A DNA stretch of 64,000 nt. Source: Aselliscus stoliczkanus. Lineage: Eukaryota; Chordata; Mammalia; Chiroptera; Hipposideridae. A program made the position numbers and the translations under genes. Below, in pieces: positions 1 to 13,129 of this stretch. Every line of letters begins with the position of its first letter. Within the stretch, counting starts at the first letter, position 1. The notes below the pieces were generated by a model. That model searched no databases. It was not told where the DNA came from and saw only the letters and a list, made by a program, of their open reading frames with translations. The stretch covers positions 47,840,771-47,904,770 of the forward strand of contig CM066737.1 in the NCBI GenBank assembly GCA_033961575.1. Reading direction: 5' to 3'.

Positions 1-924
1 CCTATTCAAAATAGTGACAGTAGTATAGTAGACAGGGAGGTTTCATGGAGCAAAACTTAAAGGATGGGTAGATTTTACATGAACATATACAAGAGGCAAA
101 ATAGTTCCGGTGGAGGGAATAAATTTCACAAAGGCAGAGAGAATGAATCTGATAGAATTGCATGTCAGAATAGGGACTTGCCTGGATAGAGAAGAAACTA
201 GAATGGAGAAATTAGCCAAGTTGTATAATGTATGGTCTTAAAGGCAGAGCATTTGGGAAAGATGATCTGCCTGTAATACTTTCCATCTGTTAGAGTACGA
301 AGACTGGGTTCTGGCAGTAAGAATGAAAGCAGAGGTCAGAGAAGGTCTGCAGTTATGATTAGTGATAGAGGAGAAGCCAGGTTTGGGTGACTGAAGAGGG
401 CCAATCAATGGAGAAAAAGAGAAAAGGGAGGGACCATGACCTTGAGCAGGTAAGCTAAGAGGGAACAGAAAGCCTTTAGTACTAATAGACTTCCCAAAAG
501 AGTTGAAGAAGAGCGGTGAGTTCTGTTTTGTATGGTTTGTCTCTGAGGGTTATAGGTGTATGCACAGAAGAGACAATTGAAGATGTGGTCTCAGATGTAG
601 GAAGAGAGTTAAAGAAGAAAACATTCTTGCCTCTTGGAGCAACTGAGCACAACCCATCAATAACATCAGAGTCTCCAGGTCTAATGTGGCACCTTCTATT
701 TTTCCTCCAAATGTTCAGCACTATGTATCTTACCTCCCCACCGATTGTGCATTTAATGGCTCAGGAAATTTGATTGCAACACTGTCATTTCATGGGCACC
801 AGTAAGAATGTTTATAACAAAGTACTTGCAGAAGACAATTTTTAGATAAGATATGCACGTGTCATATCAGCAATGAGCATCTCTCAGGCTCATCATAGGC
901 TGCACATAAAGAATTAGTTTCTAA
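1..924. other. Unique intergenic DNA, nothing recognised
   Basis: I see no known repeat, RNA gene or convincing exon. The only open frames are short, overlap on both strands and carry no family motif, so I treat them as chance. Confidence 0.6.
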
Positions 925-1069
925 GGGCAGGCCGAGTGGCTCAGTTGGTTAAGAGCTCGCTCAAGAGTGCCAGCTGAGCTCTGAGCAACAGCAGTTCGAT
1001 GCCCAGCCCAAGGTGAGCAGCCGCTGAGCTGCCAAAAGGTAGCAGAATGGCTCAGCTAAAAAAAAAAAA
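925..1069 (+). mobile_element. tRNA-derived SINE, class C
   Basis: The tRNA-like head has an A box (TGGCTCAGTTGG) and a degenerate B box (AGTTCGATGCC). An AGCTGAGCTGCC-rich stretch follows, then poly(A). A 13 bp target-site duplication, AATTAGTTTCTAA, lies at 912-924 and 1070-1082, so both ends are exact. The element ends just after GGCTCAGCT, as do the other class C copies. Confidence 0.9.
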
Positions 1070-1373
1070 AATTAGTTTCTAACACTTAACACACTATTTT
1101 CCCCATAATGCTTCTCCTCAGTGGATTGAGACATGCAAATTAAACTTAGTTTATTTGCTTTACATTTGAATAATCATCCCCACTGTCAATAAAATGACAG
1201 GTAAAACAAAACTGTTTTCCAAATTGACCATCTTGCCTAAGACCATTGAGAATGAGAGAGTCAAGCTATAAAATATCTTTCTACAATAAGGGGAGCCATG
1301 TTCTTAAAATGTGTTGATTTCTTTCCCACTACAGAGCTATATGCAATTTAGCCTGTATAAAATAGCTCAGACA

Positions 1374-1835
1374 GGGCCGGCCGAGTGGTGCACTGGTTAA
1401 GAGCTGGTTTTGGGATGCCAGTGGCCCCGGTTCAGATCCCACATATGAGGGTCAGTGACACTGCCCTCTGCAGCTAACAACAGCTCCACCTGGAGCTGGG
1501 CTGTGTGAGCCCCGGCAATGGTGTAGGCTGCAGTGGGCTGCCATAGGTTACAGTGAGTGGCTGGCAGCCCAGCCAGCGTAAGCGGCGGCAGCCAGCATGA
1601 GCTGCCAATAGCTGCGGTGAGCGACCATCCAGAAGACGGCGACCTATCTGCCTCATCCGGAAGAACGCAATGATGATACCAACATGGGCAAGTGAAGCAA
1701 CGTCCTCTACAACTAGACTAAAGAACAACAACAAAAAAGGCAGCAACTTGTCTGTTCCCCTTCCCCGATTCCCCAACGCTGTTACCTTCCCCCAATTCTC
1801 CAATAAAATCTTTAAAAAATTTTAAAAAATTAAAA
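1374..1835 (+). mobile_element. tRNA-derived SINE, class B (long, T+ type)
   Basis: The class A head (GGCCGGCCGAGTGG, then a GGTTCAGATCCC B box) is followed by a body of about 330 bp containing AGCTCCACCTGGAGCTGGGC. The conserved tail carries AATAAA directly followed by TCTTT and an A-rich stretch, which is the polyadenylation signal plus Pol III terminator arrangement of T+ SINEs. A target-site duplication, AAATAGCTCAGACA against AAATATCTCAGACA, lies at 1360-1373 and 1836-1849. Confidence 0.9.
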
Positions 1836-2060
1836 AAATATCTCAGACATTCCTGTCATTTTCAAGGCACTGGTCCAGAAACCAGCAAACAAAACCTCAG
1901 CAAGATATCTTAAAACCTCTTTACCAGCTGAAGTGGTTGGTTATAAGTGAAAAATTAAAGAGATAGGATCTTCAAGGTGTCCAAAGAGGCTGCTGTGCCC
2001 CTTCCCCCCAGGACTGCAAGTAGAATATAATGTTTTTATGAGAATGCACTAGATAATTTG

Positions 2061-2275
2061 ACTCCAGGGTTCAAATTCCAGTTCTGCCATTTATAAGCTC
2101 TGTGACCTTGAGTAAGTTATGTCAGCTGTCTGAACTTCAGTTTTAAAAGATGGATATAACAATAATATTTATCTCATAAAGAGGATTAAATCAGTCAATG
2201 TATTTATAATACATATCATACTACCTGACACATAGTAGTGTTCAATAGATGTTATGATCATAATTATTTTAATTT
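2061..2275 (+). mobile_element. MIR SINE
   Basis: Shows the MIR core order: TTCAAATTCCAG, GCTCTGTGACCTTGAG, a TCAGTTTT-like stretch, GAGGATTAAATCAGT and CTGACACATAGTAG. Diverged, with no flanking duplication visible, as expected for an old MIR. Confidence 0.85.
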
Positions 2276-3168
2276 TTCCAGCCATCTGTCTTTGTTATCA
2301 TTTTTATGGGTATTAGGAAGTAACTATAATTCTAATGCTTATAATTATTAAGAAGTAATTTATACAAATACATTCACTTATATTTTTGTACCAACTGTAG
2401 CAGATGCTATCATGAACATACCTCTTCACTCTTACGACATGCTATCCCAACTCCCCACCGTCAGCAACTGCATTTCTTTCCCTGAGGACTTTCTCTGGAT
2501 GCTGAAGCTGCTTTGCCAACCTGTGTGACTGGTGAATGTATCAAGGTATTGAAGGCCCTCAACCAAAGACTGATAGAAGTTAGTGTTGCCACACCTCAAA
2601 AGTGTGGTAACTCTGAAGCAGATATTATACACTAACTCTCAGATCTTCTCCTGAATGCTTAAGCCTCAGTCACTCTCTGTGGTAGCTAGTTTCATAATGG
2701 TCCTTTTAATCTCTGCTTTCCTCTCCTCCTTGCTTCTACCCTGCTCTTCTACCAGTATTTCCTTCAACCCTCAAATTGTTTACACTTGAATCCTTATCTT
2801 AGTTTGAGGACCCCAAACTAAGATTTTTCTCACAAACCTGTGATTATAGGTAAAGGTAGACATCATAATTTTACATAAGTAAACTGAGTTGTGGGTATTG
2901 CGGGTACTTAATGGAAGAGCTGGAACTAGAACCCAATCTCTTGGCCAGCTATATTCTTTATCTGCTACCAGAGTATATATCATAGATTTTCCCAGCTGCA
3001 CACAAACAGACTAATAATGTCAGTAATTTCCCATTATCGTCCTCCTCATTGCATATCATAAATCTCCCAAAAGTATGTCTGGACAAGGCAAGAAAGGCTC
3101 ACACTCCAACTGACTCACAGCATTAAACTTTTCCACATGTGGTATGCATATTTTCGAGTTGGTTCTTT
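2276..3168. other. Unique DNA with a possible MIR remnant
   Basis: Mostly unrecognised. About 2850-2970 weakly resembles an antisense MIR (TTTTACATAAGTAAACTGAG and GGAACTAGAACCCA). A short perfect hairpin at 2796-2824 is listed separately. No coding signal. Confidence 0.4.
2796..2824. repeat. Perfect 11 bp inverted repeat
   Basis: ATCTTAGTTTG is followed by a 7 nt loop and then its exact reverse complement CAAACTAAGAT. The transcript could fold into a small hairpin. No precursor-sized stem extends beyond it, so I do not call a microRNA. Confidence 0.7.
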
Positions 3169-3274
3169 TTTTTTTTTTTGAGGGCAGTGTCACTGGCCCT
3201 CATATTTGGGACCCGAATCGGGGCCGCTGGCGTCCCAAGCCAGCACTTAGACCAATGCGCCACTTGGCCAGCCC
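3169..3274 (-). mobile_element. tRNA-derived SINE, class A
   Basis: The antisense copy starts with poly(T), then GAGGGCAGTGTCACTGGCCC, and ends in the head GGCC. A near-identical duplication flanks it (CGAGTTGGTTCTTT at 3155-3168; TGAGTTTGTTCTTT at 3277-3290). Confidence 0.88.
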
Positions 3275-3290
3275 TATGAGTTTGTTCTTT

Positions 3291-4245
3291 AAGTGTATGA
3301 TCTTAACTAGCCATCTACCTAATGAAAACTGAATTATGTGTCAGAGTCTGGAAACACATTATTCTAGCTCATCAAGGAGTCTAGCTATTAGAGGAGTTCT
3401 TAATTAGCTGAAACTTATTTTTTAAGTAACATTTAGCATTGTAGTTACAATGAATGCAAGTTAGTTGCCTTTGATGATTTGGTAGGAAATTGGGGATTCA
3501 AAGGGCCTCAAGCTCACATGCGTCATACCAATTCTCATTACATTGAAAGAATTATAAAAGAGCTAGCTGCTGGTGGTTCCCAAATTGATGCACTAGTGGG
3601 AATAAGGATTTATTTATGTGATAAACCATCTTTTCTGGGCCATCTCTATGTTCTGTATCTCCTACCCTAAAGGAAAATACCCCATAATCCTGGGAACCAT
3701 AACTGACACTAGTTAGACTGAGCATCTGTTGGATGTAGAGCATAAGAAGATTCTGTACATTGGGGTCTCTTATTTTGAGAGCCTCCTTAATTACTGCCCA
3801 TCTGATCCCCTGTGAAGGGCTGTAATTAGGAAAGCATGGTAAGAATAGATAAAATCTCCTGTGCTTGCCTTCACTCCAATATATTCAGTACACAGGTGAA
3901 TGCCAAGGTCACATTGGACTATTTTTATGTTTCATAAAAATGACTTGGGTCTAGATGTTGGGATAAAATAATCACTGATTAAATTAAGTGGCAAACACAG
4001 GACTTGCTCACATCTGAATGCTTTTCACCAAAGCTGATTTAGCATAGATCTGCTGTTTTCATTGTCCCTGTTTTCTCCAGTTGATTTTAGGCTCCGCATG
4101 CCAGTAATACAGGCTCTCTGCAGCTTTGGGATAGATAAAAGAACTGAAGGAGAACTTCAGCTTTGACAAAAGGATTTGACATGACTTTTCACTATAAACT
4201 TCAATTAAAAACTGCTACCATAGTTATTCCTTAAGAGAATAATCA
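3291..4245. other. Unique intergenic DNA, nothing recognised
   Basis: No repeat family, RNA gene or coding exon recognised on either strand. Confidence 0.5.
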
Positions 4246-4261
4246 AAGAAGCTTTCTTTAA

Positions 4262-5660
4262 AAAAATGTATTGTTTATTTTTTTATTAGATTCAGGTGTA
4301 CAAAGCAATCTAATAGTTGGACATTTACACCCCTTACTAAGTGATAACCCCCAATCTACTACCCCTCTGACATTGCATATAGCTGTTACAATATCATTGA
4401 TTATATACCCTATGCTGTACTTTACATCCTATAAATAAGTATATATATAAAATAGCTTATGATTTTGAGAATTTTTTTATTTCTTTCAGGTGTACACAGC
4501 AATGTAATAGTTAGACATTTACACCCCTCACAAAATGATAACCCTCCCAATCTACTACCCCTCTGACATCATATATAGCTATTACAATACCATTGACTAT
4601 ATTCCCTATACTGTACTATACATCCCGTGATGATATATATAAGTATAGCTGACATTGAAGTTTATTCTGCTTCAGCTTCAGGCGTACAGCACAGTGTGCA
4701 GGCATCTACACAATCTATGAAGTGATAAGTCCAATACCCATCTGGTACTCTATATAACTTTTACAAAATTATTGATTATATTGATTATATTCCCCATAAT
4801 GTATTTCATATCCCTGTGACTATATTGTGACTATTAATTTCTACTTTCTAATTCCTTCACCTTCTCCTCCATCCCCTTCCTCTCCAGTCTAGCAACCATC
4901 AGTTTTTCTTTGTATTTCTGAGTCTATTTCTGTCTTGTTTGCTCATTTATTCTGTTTTTTAGATTCCATATATAAGTAAGATCATATGGTATTTCTCTTC
5001 CTCAGTCTGACTTATTTCACTTAGCATAATATTCTTTAGGTCCATCTATGTTGATGCAAATGGTAAGATTTCATTCTTTATATGGCTGAGTAATACTCTA
5101 TTGTATAAATGTACCACAGTTTCTTTATCCAATCATCTATCGATGGGCATTTTGGTTGTTTCCATATCTTGGCTATTGTGAATACCACTGAAATAAGCAT
5201 AAGGGTGCATATATTTTCTCAAATTACTGTTTCGGACTTCTTCGGATAGACACCCAGGAGTGGAATTGCTGGGTCATTAGGTCGTCCCATTTTCAGTTTT
5301 TTGAGGAACCTTAATATTGTTTTCCACTGTGGTTGCACCAATCTGCAATCCCACCAACAGTGCACGAGGGTTCCCTTTTCTTTACATCCTTGCCAACACT
5401 TGTTGTTTGTTGATTTATTGACGATAGCCATCTGACAGGAGTGAGGTGGTATTTCATTGTGATTTTTTACTTGCATTTGTCTAATTATTAGTGACATTGA
5501 GCATCTTTTCATATGCCTGTTGGCCATCTATATGTCTTCTTTAGAGAAATGTCTCTTCATGTCTTCTGCCCATTTTTTAACTGGGTTGTTTGTTTTTTGG
5601 TGTTGAGTTGTATGAGTTTCTTATAAATTTTGGATATTAATCCCTTGTCAGATGTAAAAG
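4262..5660 (-). mobile_element. 5'-truncated L1 (3' UTR plus end of ORF2)
   Basis: Antisense L1 whose 3' end is on the left. The 3' UTR (about 4280-4900) contains repeated modules, each beginning with a GTGTACA motif and including CATTTACACCCC and CTACCCCTCTGACAT. The region 4900-5660 is the antisense C-terminal part of ORF2; in the minus frame at 5219-5527 the residues [19 protein letters not shown] and [12 protein letters not shown] are recognisable and interrupted. A degraded target duplication around AAAGAAGC...TCTTTA is visible at about 4246-4262 and 5656-5675. Inactive. Confidence 0.88.
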
Positions 5661-5675
5661 AAGCCATCTTTACCA

Positions 5676-7800
5676 AAGCTCCTAAAGAATATTTACCAAA
5701 TTAGAAATCATTTCTGTTACAATAGTCAGACCTAGGGATGTGATCAAACAAGAAGCTTCTATAAGCACATGCTTAAAAATAAATACAAAAGAGACTCCAC
5801 CCTGACCCTTGCTATCTACCTTATCTCCTCCATCTGCAGGACCTATAGGTGAAAGCCTTCAATCCTGGGCATTAAACATAAGGTATTCATGAGATCCTAA
5901 ACTAAGTTTGCAGGAAAAAGGAACCCACTGATGTGCTTAAATTATATCCATCAGCTATGGCTTTACTCTATTTCTCTGGAAGAGGTGGAATAATGGGGGT
6001 ATCATTTAGAACAGTGAAATGCAGGAGGAATTACATTGCCAACTACCTCCTGACTTTACAGTAACTTGAATATTACTGTACAAAGTAACACATCACCTTT
6101 CCCAACATCACTTTATAACCTCACTTACCTGTAACATAGCTAACATCACTTACCTGTAACATAGCTAATAACCAGGAACAAAGCAAAAAGGGTATCTGAG
6201 CACCACATGTATGCACTTTAATGGATGTACATACCTTAAAGTGAGTCCCAGTAGGACTTGATTAAAAATCTATGCACTTGTATTTTGTGTATAATTCTAA
6301 GCAAGTTTGGATATTTTATTTCCAATTCTACCAAAGATTAGAAACATCAGGTCAAATGTTACACAGTAAATGTTAAAACAAAGAGAAGAAAACACTTACA
6401 CCAAGGGCAGATTAATAGAGATAAAACTAGGAAAAAGCTGACAGACTAACTCTGCAGTCTGGGAACATTTAGTGTAGAAGCAAACATTGTTATTGCTTAC
6501 AACAGGCCCTGAGGGCATCACTGGATACAATACACTAAGAAGCAGAAAAATCACAGCATGGACACTGAGTCATCAAGAAAAGGTGAAATTATTTTCAATA
6601 TATTTTGCTTAAAGAGGCAAGAAAGTGTGCAATACATGTTAGAAAATGTTCTAGCCAAAATGACTAAATTAAGATTCATGAAAATGAAAAGAGATAAATC
6701 TGAACTTCAGAAAACTCTGCTATCCAGAAAGATTCTTTTTTCAAGAGATACATATTTTGTTGTGGTTTCACTCTACATCATTATGACCTCATCTTTTACA
6801 GTCTTGATCACCTCTTGGTGGAGAAAGATGATGATTTTGCATACGATACTCCTTTATGCAGTGGAAAAATACATGTGCTTCGTTTTCCCAAGTATTTCAG
6901 CTCTTGGAAGAAGGGGACTCTTGCTTTTTAATTGCGTATTTTGTATGCTTCTAAGGGGTCATAAAGTATCCTTACTCTTATATTAGCAGTGAATTTCTAA
7001 TAAAAAAATCGAGTGCAAATATAGACCCCCACAAAATAGAACAAAATTACCCACAATTCATCATTGTAGTAGAATGTTTGTTCAATTAGATCATGAGGCA
7101 TTTATTATGATTTCTAATCTGTACACTCAGTACTTAGTTTCTATTTCACCTGCTATGACTGCAGCTTTGACAATTTGTCTGACAGGTCCATAACCTACAT
7201 CTTCTGAAAATTCCAAAGAAATGGAAGCTACCTAAATTTGCAAGGTATAGTTTGGAGATTTTGGAAAAGGGAAAGAGGCAGAGGGAGAGAAAACTGAGAT
7301 GAAAAGGAAATTGCATGGGTTAGACCTAAGGGCTAAAAAGTTACCTCTAAGGGAGAGCAATACTGCAGGAAAGATTTAGTGGGGGAAAGATAAGGCAAAA
7401 GAAAGTGGGCATAAATTTCCCAATAAGTAAAATGGTCATATTCAAAAGGAAGTAGCCAGTAAAAGCCAGATGGAGCATTTACAATGAATGGAAACAGAAA
7501 AGAGAAGGAATAACAAACAACTCAAGGAGAGACCAAATGTATCAGTGAAAGCCATTAGTGGGGACATATTTTGAGGAAAGACTGGAATCTGGTCCCTAGA
7601 CTTTAAAATGTTGCTTGACTTCCCACTGCTTTAATATTTACCAGAATGTATTTCCACCACTCATTAACATTCAAAAGTCTATGGGCATCTTCTAGGTCTA
7701 AGTCTAAGCAAGGATTCCTATGCAGGGAAGACATATGGAGACTAGAGTTACTGTTAAGGGTCTCTGGAGAGAAATATCTGTGGTGGGCATAAATTATAGC
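5676..7800. other. Unique DNA; one 142-codon open frame of unknown status
   Basis: No repeat family recognised. An ATG-initiated frame at 6558-6986 (plus) encodes 142 residues with two hydrophobic stretches, but no family motif, no CpG-rich promoter and no splice context supports it. I regard it as chance. A purine-rich stretch at 7255-7400 is unremarkable. Confidence 0.5.
6121..6170. repeat. 25 bp tandem duplication
   Basis: Two adjacent 25 bp units (6121-6145 and 6146-6170) share TCACTTACCTGTAACATAGC and differ at one base near the end. Probably local replication slippage. Confidence 0.9.
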
Positions 7801-9713
7801 ATCCCTAAGCCAAGCCTTCCAGAATAAGTCCTGGAGTCAATGGTTCAGTTAAAACTTTGTTGGTAAGAGTAACATTAGCAAAATTTCAGGATAGGCAGCT
7901 CAATATTCCCATCCTTCCTCAGAAACATTGGAAAACATCACAAACTGTCAGAATCAACTTTGTCAGAATGATGGAAAGCAGTCAAAGATTTACAGAAACC
8001 AAGCAAATGCTGAATCAAGAAGAAAAGCAAATTTCCCACGCAGTAGGAAAGCTTTGTGGTATTTTTCCTGCCCTTGTGCCACTGCCTCCCCAGTTCAGCA
8101 GCAGTCTTGAAGACAGTAACCTCCATTCCTTGTGTGAGACCCTGGTACCTGGTTCTAGAGGGAGCAGAGCAGACCTTATTTGAGAATTATTGGTTTTATC
8201 TATTCTAAACTGTCTGGGATTACCTGAAGTTTCAACGTGAGACACCTAACTCAGAAATCACTTAGGGTGGATTTTCCTCAAAAATGTTCTAAGACAAATG
8301 AAAAACCTGACCCACCTGGGGCAAAATATTATGGTTGAGACAAATAATAGACTGCCTAAAGTCTGAAATAATATCTAGGGAGAGAGTTTTTTTGAGGGAA
8401 GTAGGACATTAAAAAGCACTTGTGTATACTGGGGAATTTAGAAAGCCACACACATTCCCAGGTGCATGTTCAGAAAAGACTTAAGAAGACTCTAAGCTTT
8501 CACCTTTGGTTGATCTCTGGGCTCAGTGTAAGCAGGTAATTAAGATTAAGCAAGAGTTGTAAACTGTCTGGCTAATTGTTGAAGGAGTGTTCCAGCATAG
8601 AACCAATCTGAAAACACTGGGAGAGTTGGGATTTTTTTTATGTTGGGGTTTGTGTATGTGTGTGTTTGTATTCTGGAGTTCAAGGAAATCTCTCTCAAAA
8701 CACTAGTTGAATATAAGCTAAAGGAACAGAGACCTCACTAACTACACATGGTAAGGAATACTGTCTTTACAAAGCATAATTTGTAACAGACATAAAACAC
8801 ATAGAAAACTACAGCCTTATGCAGTAAACAAAGAAGCAAACACTGGAGAAGAGGGGTAATGTAATTTTCAGTTACATAGCATTATAATACTTGATGTCCA
8901 GTTTTCAACAAAAAAAATCACAAGGTGTACAAATAAACAGGAAAGTATGGTCCATTCACAGCAAAAAATAAATGAACAGAAACTACACTTGATGTAGTAC
9001 ATTTTTAAGAGGGAATTTATAGTTGTTAGATCCTACTTTTAAAAAAATCTCAAATCAATAATATAACTTTACATCTTAAAGAACTAGGGAAAAAAGAGCA
9101 AAGTAAATGCAAAGGTAGCAGAGAAAATGAAATGATAATGTTAGAGATAAACAAAATAGAGAAAAAACAGTAATAGAGAAAAATCAAAGTAACAAAAAAT
9201 TGGTTCTTTGAAAATATCAACAATATTGGTAAATCTTTAAGTAGGCTGATAAAGGAAAAAAATGAAAAAAACTCAAATAACTAAAATCAGAAATGAAAAT
9301 GGGAACATTACTATCAACCTTACAGAAATAACAAGAATTATAAGTGAATACTGTGAAAGTTATATGACAGTAAATTGAATGACCTAGACAAAACATACAA
9401 ATTCCAAGATTCTTACAAATTACCAAAACTCACTGAAGACAAAATAGAAATTCTGAATAGTAGACTAAATTAGTAAAAACACACAAAAACGAAACAAAAC
9501 ACCTCTCAGCAAAGAAAAGTTCAGGACCTGATGTTTTCCCTGGTGAATTCTGCCTAACATTTCAAAAGTAATTAATACCAATGTTTCTCAAAAGCTCCCA
9601 AACAATTGAAGAGGAGAGAAAAACTCCATAACTCTTTGTATGAGGCTAGCATTATCCTAATAAAGATATCACAACAAAAGAAAACTATAGAAAAATACAC
9701 CTTATAAATATAG

Positions 9714-9838
9714 AGGGGCTCAGTTGGTTAAGAGCTCGCTCAAGAGTGCAAGCTGAGCTCTGAGAAACAGCAGTTCAATTCCCAGCCTGAGCTGAGCTGC
9801 TGCTGAGCTGCCAACAGGTAGCAGGATGGCTCAGCTAA
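9714..9838 (+). mobile_element. tRNA-derived SINE, class C, short head
   Basis: Starts at GGGGCTCAGTTGGTTAAGAG, lacking the GGCCGGCC leader, and ends GGATGGCTCAGCTAAA followed by an (AT) tail. Inserted in the L1M. Confidence 0.85.
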
Positions 9839-10439
9839 ATATATATATATATGAAAATCCTCAACAAAATACTGGTAAATTGAGTTCAAAATCATATTAA
9901 AAGGATTATATACCACGACCAGATGAAATTTGTCCCAGAAATTCAAGGGTGATTTAACCTGAAAAAAAATCCATCAGTGTAAAATATTACATTAAAATAA
10001 AGAACAAGAAAAACAACATCATCATCTCAATTGATGCAGAAAAAGCTAATAAATCCAGCAAAGTTTCAGAACAGAAAAGCAATAGGAAAAAATCAGTTGT
10101 GTTTCTATAAACCAGCAACAAAAAAAAACCAAAAAGGAAATTATGAAAATAATTCTGTTTTCCATTAACAGTCAAACTAATAAAATACCTAGGAATAAAT
10201 TTACCCAAGGAGATGAAATATGTGCATTGAGAAAAAAGAAAACAAAACATTGCTAGAAAAATTAAAGTAAAACTCAATAAATAGAATGACATTCTATATT
10301 CATGGATTGCAAGACATAATATTATTAAGATGTCAATATGGCCTAAAGGGATATACAGATTCAATGCAGTCCCTATCAAAATTCCAACAGCCTTTTTTTC
10401 AGAAATGGAAAAACCAATTATCAAATGCATAAGTATTTT

Positions 10440-10545
10440 GGGCCGGTTGAGTGGCGCGGTGGTTAAGCGTTGGCTTGGGAAGCCAGCGACCCCGGTTCGG
10501 TCCCACATATGAGGGCCAGTGACACTGTCCTCAAAAAAAAAAAAT
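10440..10545 (+). mobile_element. tRNA-derived SINE, class A
   Basis: Complete head (GGGCCGGTTGAGTGGCGCGG, B box GGTTCGGTCCC, GGGCCAGTGACACTG) plus poly(A). Flanking duplication CATAAGTATTTT at 10428-10439 and 10547-10558. Inserted in L1M ORF2. Confidence 0.92.
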
Positions 10546-11013
10546 TCATAAGTATTTTCAAGTGGCCCCTAAAAGCTAAAAGAAACTTTAAAAAGAGGAA
10601 CAAAGTTTGAGAACTCATACTTCCTGATTTCAAACTTACTTCAATGCTACAGTAATTAATACAGTGAGGTACCAATATAAAGACCAATATATAAGTCAAT
10701 GGATTGGAATTGAGGGTCCAAAATAAACCCATACATTATGGCCAATTGATTTTTGACAAAATGCAAAGATCATTCAGTGGGGAAACAACAGTCTTGAGCA
10801 AATGTTGCTGGGACAACTAGATATCCACATGCAAAAGAAGGCAGTTGGACCCTTATTTCACACCACATATAAACATTAACTCAACATGGATCACTCACCT
10901 AAATATAAGAGCTAAAACCATATAAATTCTTACAAAAAGTAATAAGGGTAATTCTTCATTACCCTGGCTTTCACAATTGATTCTTACATATGACACCAAA
11001 AGTATAAGCAACA

Positions 11014-11116
11014 GGGCCGGCAGAGTGGCACAGTGGTTAATCGCTGGCTAGGGAAGCCAGCAGCCCCGGTTCGAGTCCCACATATGAGGGCCAGTGACAC
11101 TGCCCTCAAAAAAAAA
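11014..11116 (+). mobile_element. tRNA-derived SINE, class A
   Basis: Head GGGCCGGCAGAGTGGCACAG, B box GGTTCGAGTCCC and poly(A). The duplication AGTATAAGCAACA flanks it at 11001-11013 and 11117-11129. Inserted in L1M ORF2. Confidence 0.93.
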
Positions 11117-11440
11117 AGTATAAGCAACAAAAAATAGATAAATTGTACTTCATCAAAATTAAAGACTTATGTGCCAAAGGACATTACCAAGAAATTGAAA
11201 AAGATAACCTACAAAATCTGAACATTTTTGCAAATCATAAATCTAATAAGGGCATGGTATCCAAAATATATAAAGAACTTTTGCAACTCAACAAGAAAAA
11301 GATGAAAACCCAATTTAAAATAAGCAAAAAATTTAAATATACATTTCTCCAAAGAAGATATATAAATGGCGAACAAGCATGTAAAAATGTGCTTATCATC
11401 ATTAGCCATCAGAGAAATGAAAATCAAAACCACAATTATT

Positions 11441-11698
11441 AAATTTATTCCTAGGTATTTTATTGTTTTTGGAGCAATTGTAAATAGGATTGATTTCTTG
11501 ATTTCTTCTTCTGATAGTTTATTATTGGTGCATACAAATGCAACTGATTTTTGAATATTAATTTTGTATGCTGCTACTTTACTAAATTGATTTATGAGTT
11601 CTGACAGTTTTTTGGTGGAGTCTTTGGGATTCTTTATATATAGTATCAGGTCATCTGCATATAATGACAATTTTACCTCCTCCTTTCCAATTTGGATG
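11441..11698 (-). pseudogene. L1 ORF2 reverse-transcriptase fragment
   Basis: In the minus frame this inverted segment reads through [19 protein letters not shown] and [16 protein letters not shown], so the catalytic YADD box is intact. The open frame extends by chance into flanking antisense L1M sequence (11209-11760). As a fragment without endonuclease, start or promoter it cannot be functional. Confidence 0.85.
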
Positions 11699-13129
11699 CC
11701 TTGTTGGTGGGACTGCAGATTGGTGCAACCATTATGGAAATCAGTATGGAGGTATCTCACAAAACTGAAAATGGAACTACATTATGGCCCAGCAATTCCA
11801 CTCTTAGGTATCTATCCAGAGAAACCCAAGACGCTAATTTGAAAAAAAAATTTGCAGCCCTATGTTGATTGCAGTGCTATTTACATAGCCAAGACTTGGA
11901 AACAATCGAAATGCCCATCAGTAGATGACTGGATTAAGAAGCTGTGTTACATTTATACAACGGAGTATTACTCAGCTATAAAGAAAAATAAAATCTTGCC
12001 ATTTGCAACAATATGGATGAACCTAGAGGACATTATGTTAAGTGAAAAAAGTCAGTTGGAGAAAGACAAATACCACATGATCTCAGTTATATATGGAATC
12101 TAAACTGAATAAATGAACAAAGTAAACAGAAATACTCTCAGAGACATAGAGGGAAAACTGATGGTTGCTAGAAGGGAGAGGGTGGGGTTGAGAGAGAAGA
12201 GCAAGGGACTAGACAACATAAGTTGGTAAGTACAGTACTGCCACACAGATATGAAAGACAGTTCAGGGAATATAATCAATAATGTATATATTTTGTATGG
12301 TGTCAGATGGTCACATTTCTTTTTTTTTTTTCTTTTGTATCTTTTTTTTTTCTTTTTCTTTTATTGTATTAGTTTTCGGTGTACAACACAATGCAATAGT
12401 TATACTCTTTACCCCCCAAAATGAAACCCCCCCCAGTTCGCCACCCCACTCCCCCCCATACCATACATATCCATCACAACCCCCCTGACTCGCCTCCACA
12501 GCATACTCCACATCCCGTGACCACCCACATATTCAGTTGCAGTTGGCATACAATACTATACAACATCAGCTTCAGGTGTACAGTGCAGTGATCAAGCCTC
12601 TACTCCATCCATGAAGTGGTCTCCCTAACAAGACATGTGACTATCTGACACGCCACAAAATTTTTACAACATTATTATATCCCCCGAACTGTGTTTCATA
12701 TCCCTGTGGCAATATTGTAGTTGTCTATTTATGCTGTCTAATCCCTTCCCCGTCCCCCCATCCCCACCCCCCTCCCAACTAGCAACCCTCAGTTTTACCT
12801 CTACATCTATGAGTTTGTTTACTTTGATCGTTCACTCAGTTCTTCAGACTCCACACACAAGTGAGATCACATGGTACCTGTCCTTCTCCGACTGACTTAT
12901 TTCTCACAACATAATAGTCTCTTCACAACATTATCAATTACATTCCCAGAACTGCCCCCATAACCCTGTGGCAACATTGTAGTCCCACATACACTGTCCA
13001 AAACCTTCCCCCTCTCCCTCTTCCCCACTCCCTCCCAACCAGCAACCATCAGTTTTTCCTTTATATCTGCTTGATATGACATCAATCTTCTTAAATTGTC
13101 TCTCTGGGTTAGCTTGTTTACCCCTTTCT

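Noticed and set aside
6558..6986. 142-codon open frame with hydrophobic stretches as a possible novel membrane protein
   Set aside because: No homology I can recognise, no promoter or splice context, AT-rich region where frames of this length arise by chance. Comparative substitution analysis would be needed.
11209..11760. 183-codon frame containing YADD as an intact reverse-transcriptase gene
   Set aside because: Only the middle part is L1 RT; the ends are chance read-through into flanking sequence of other origin.
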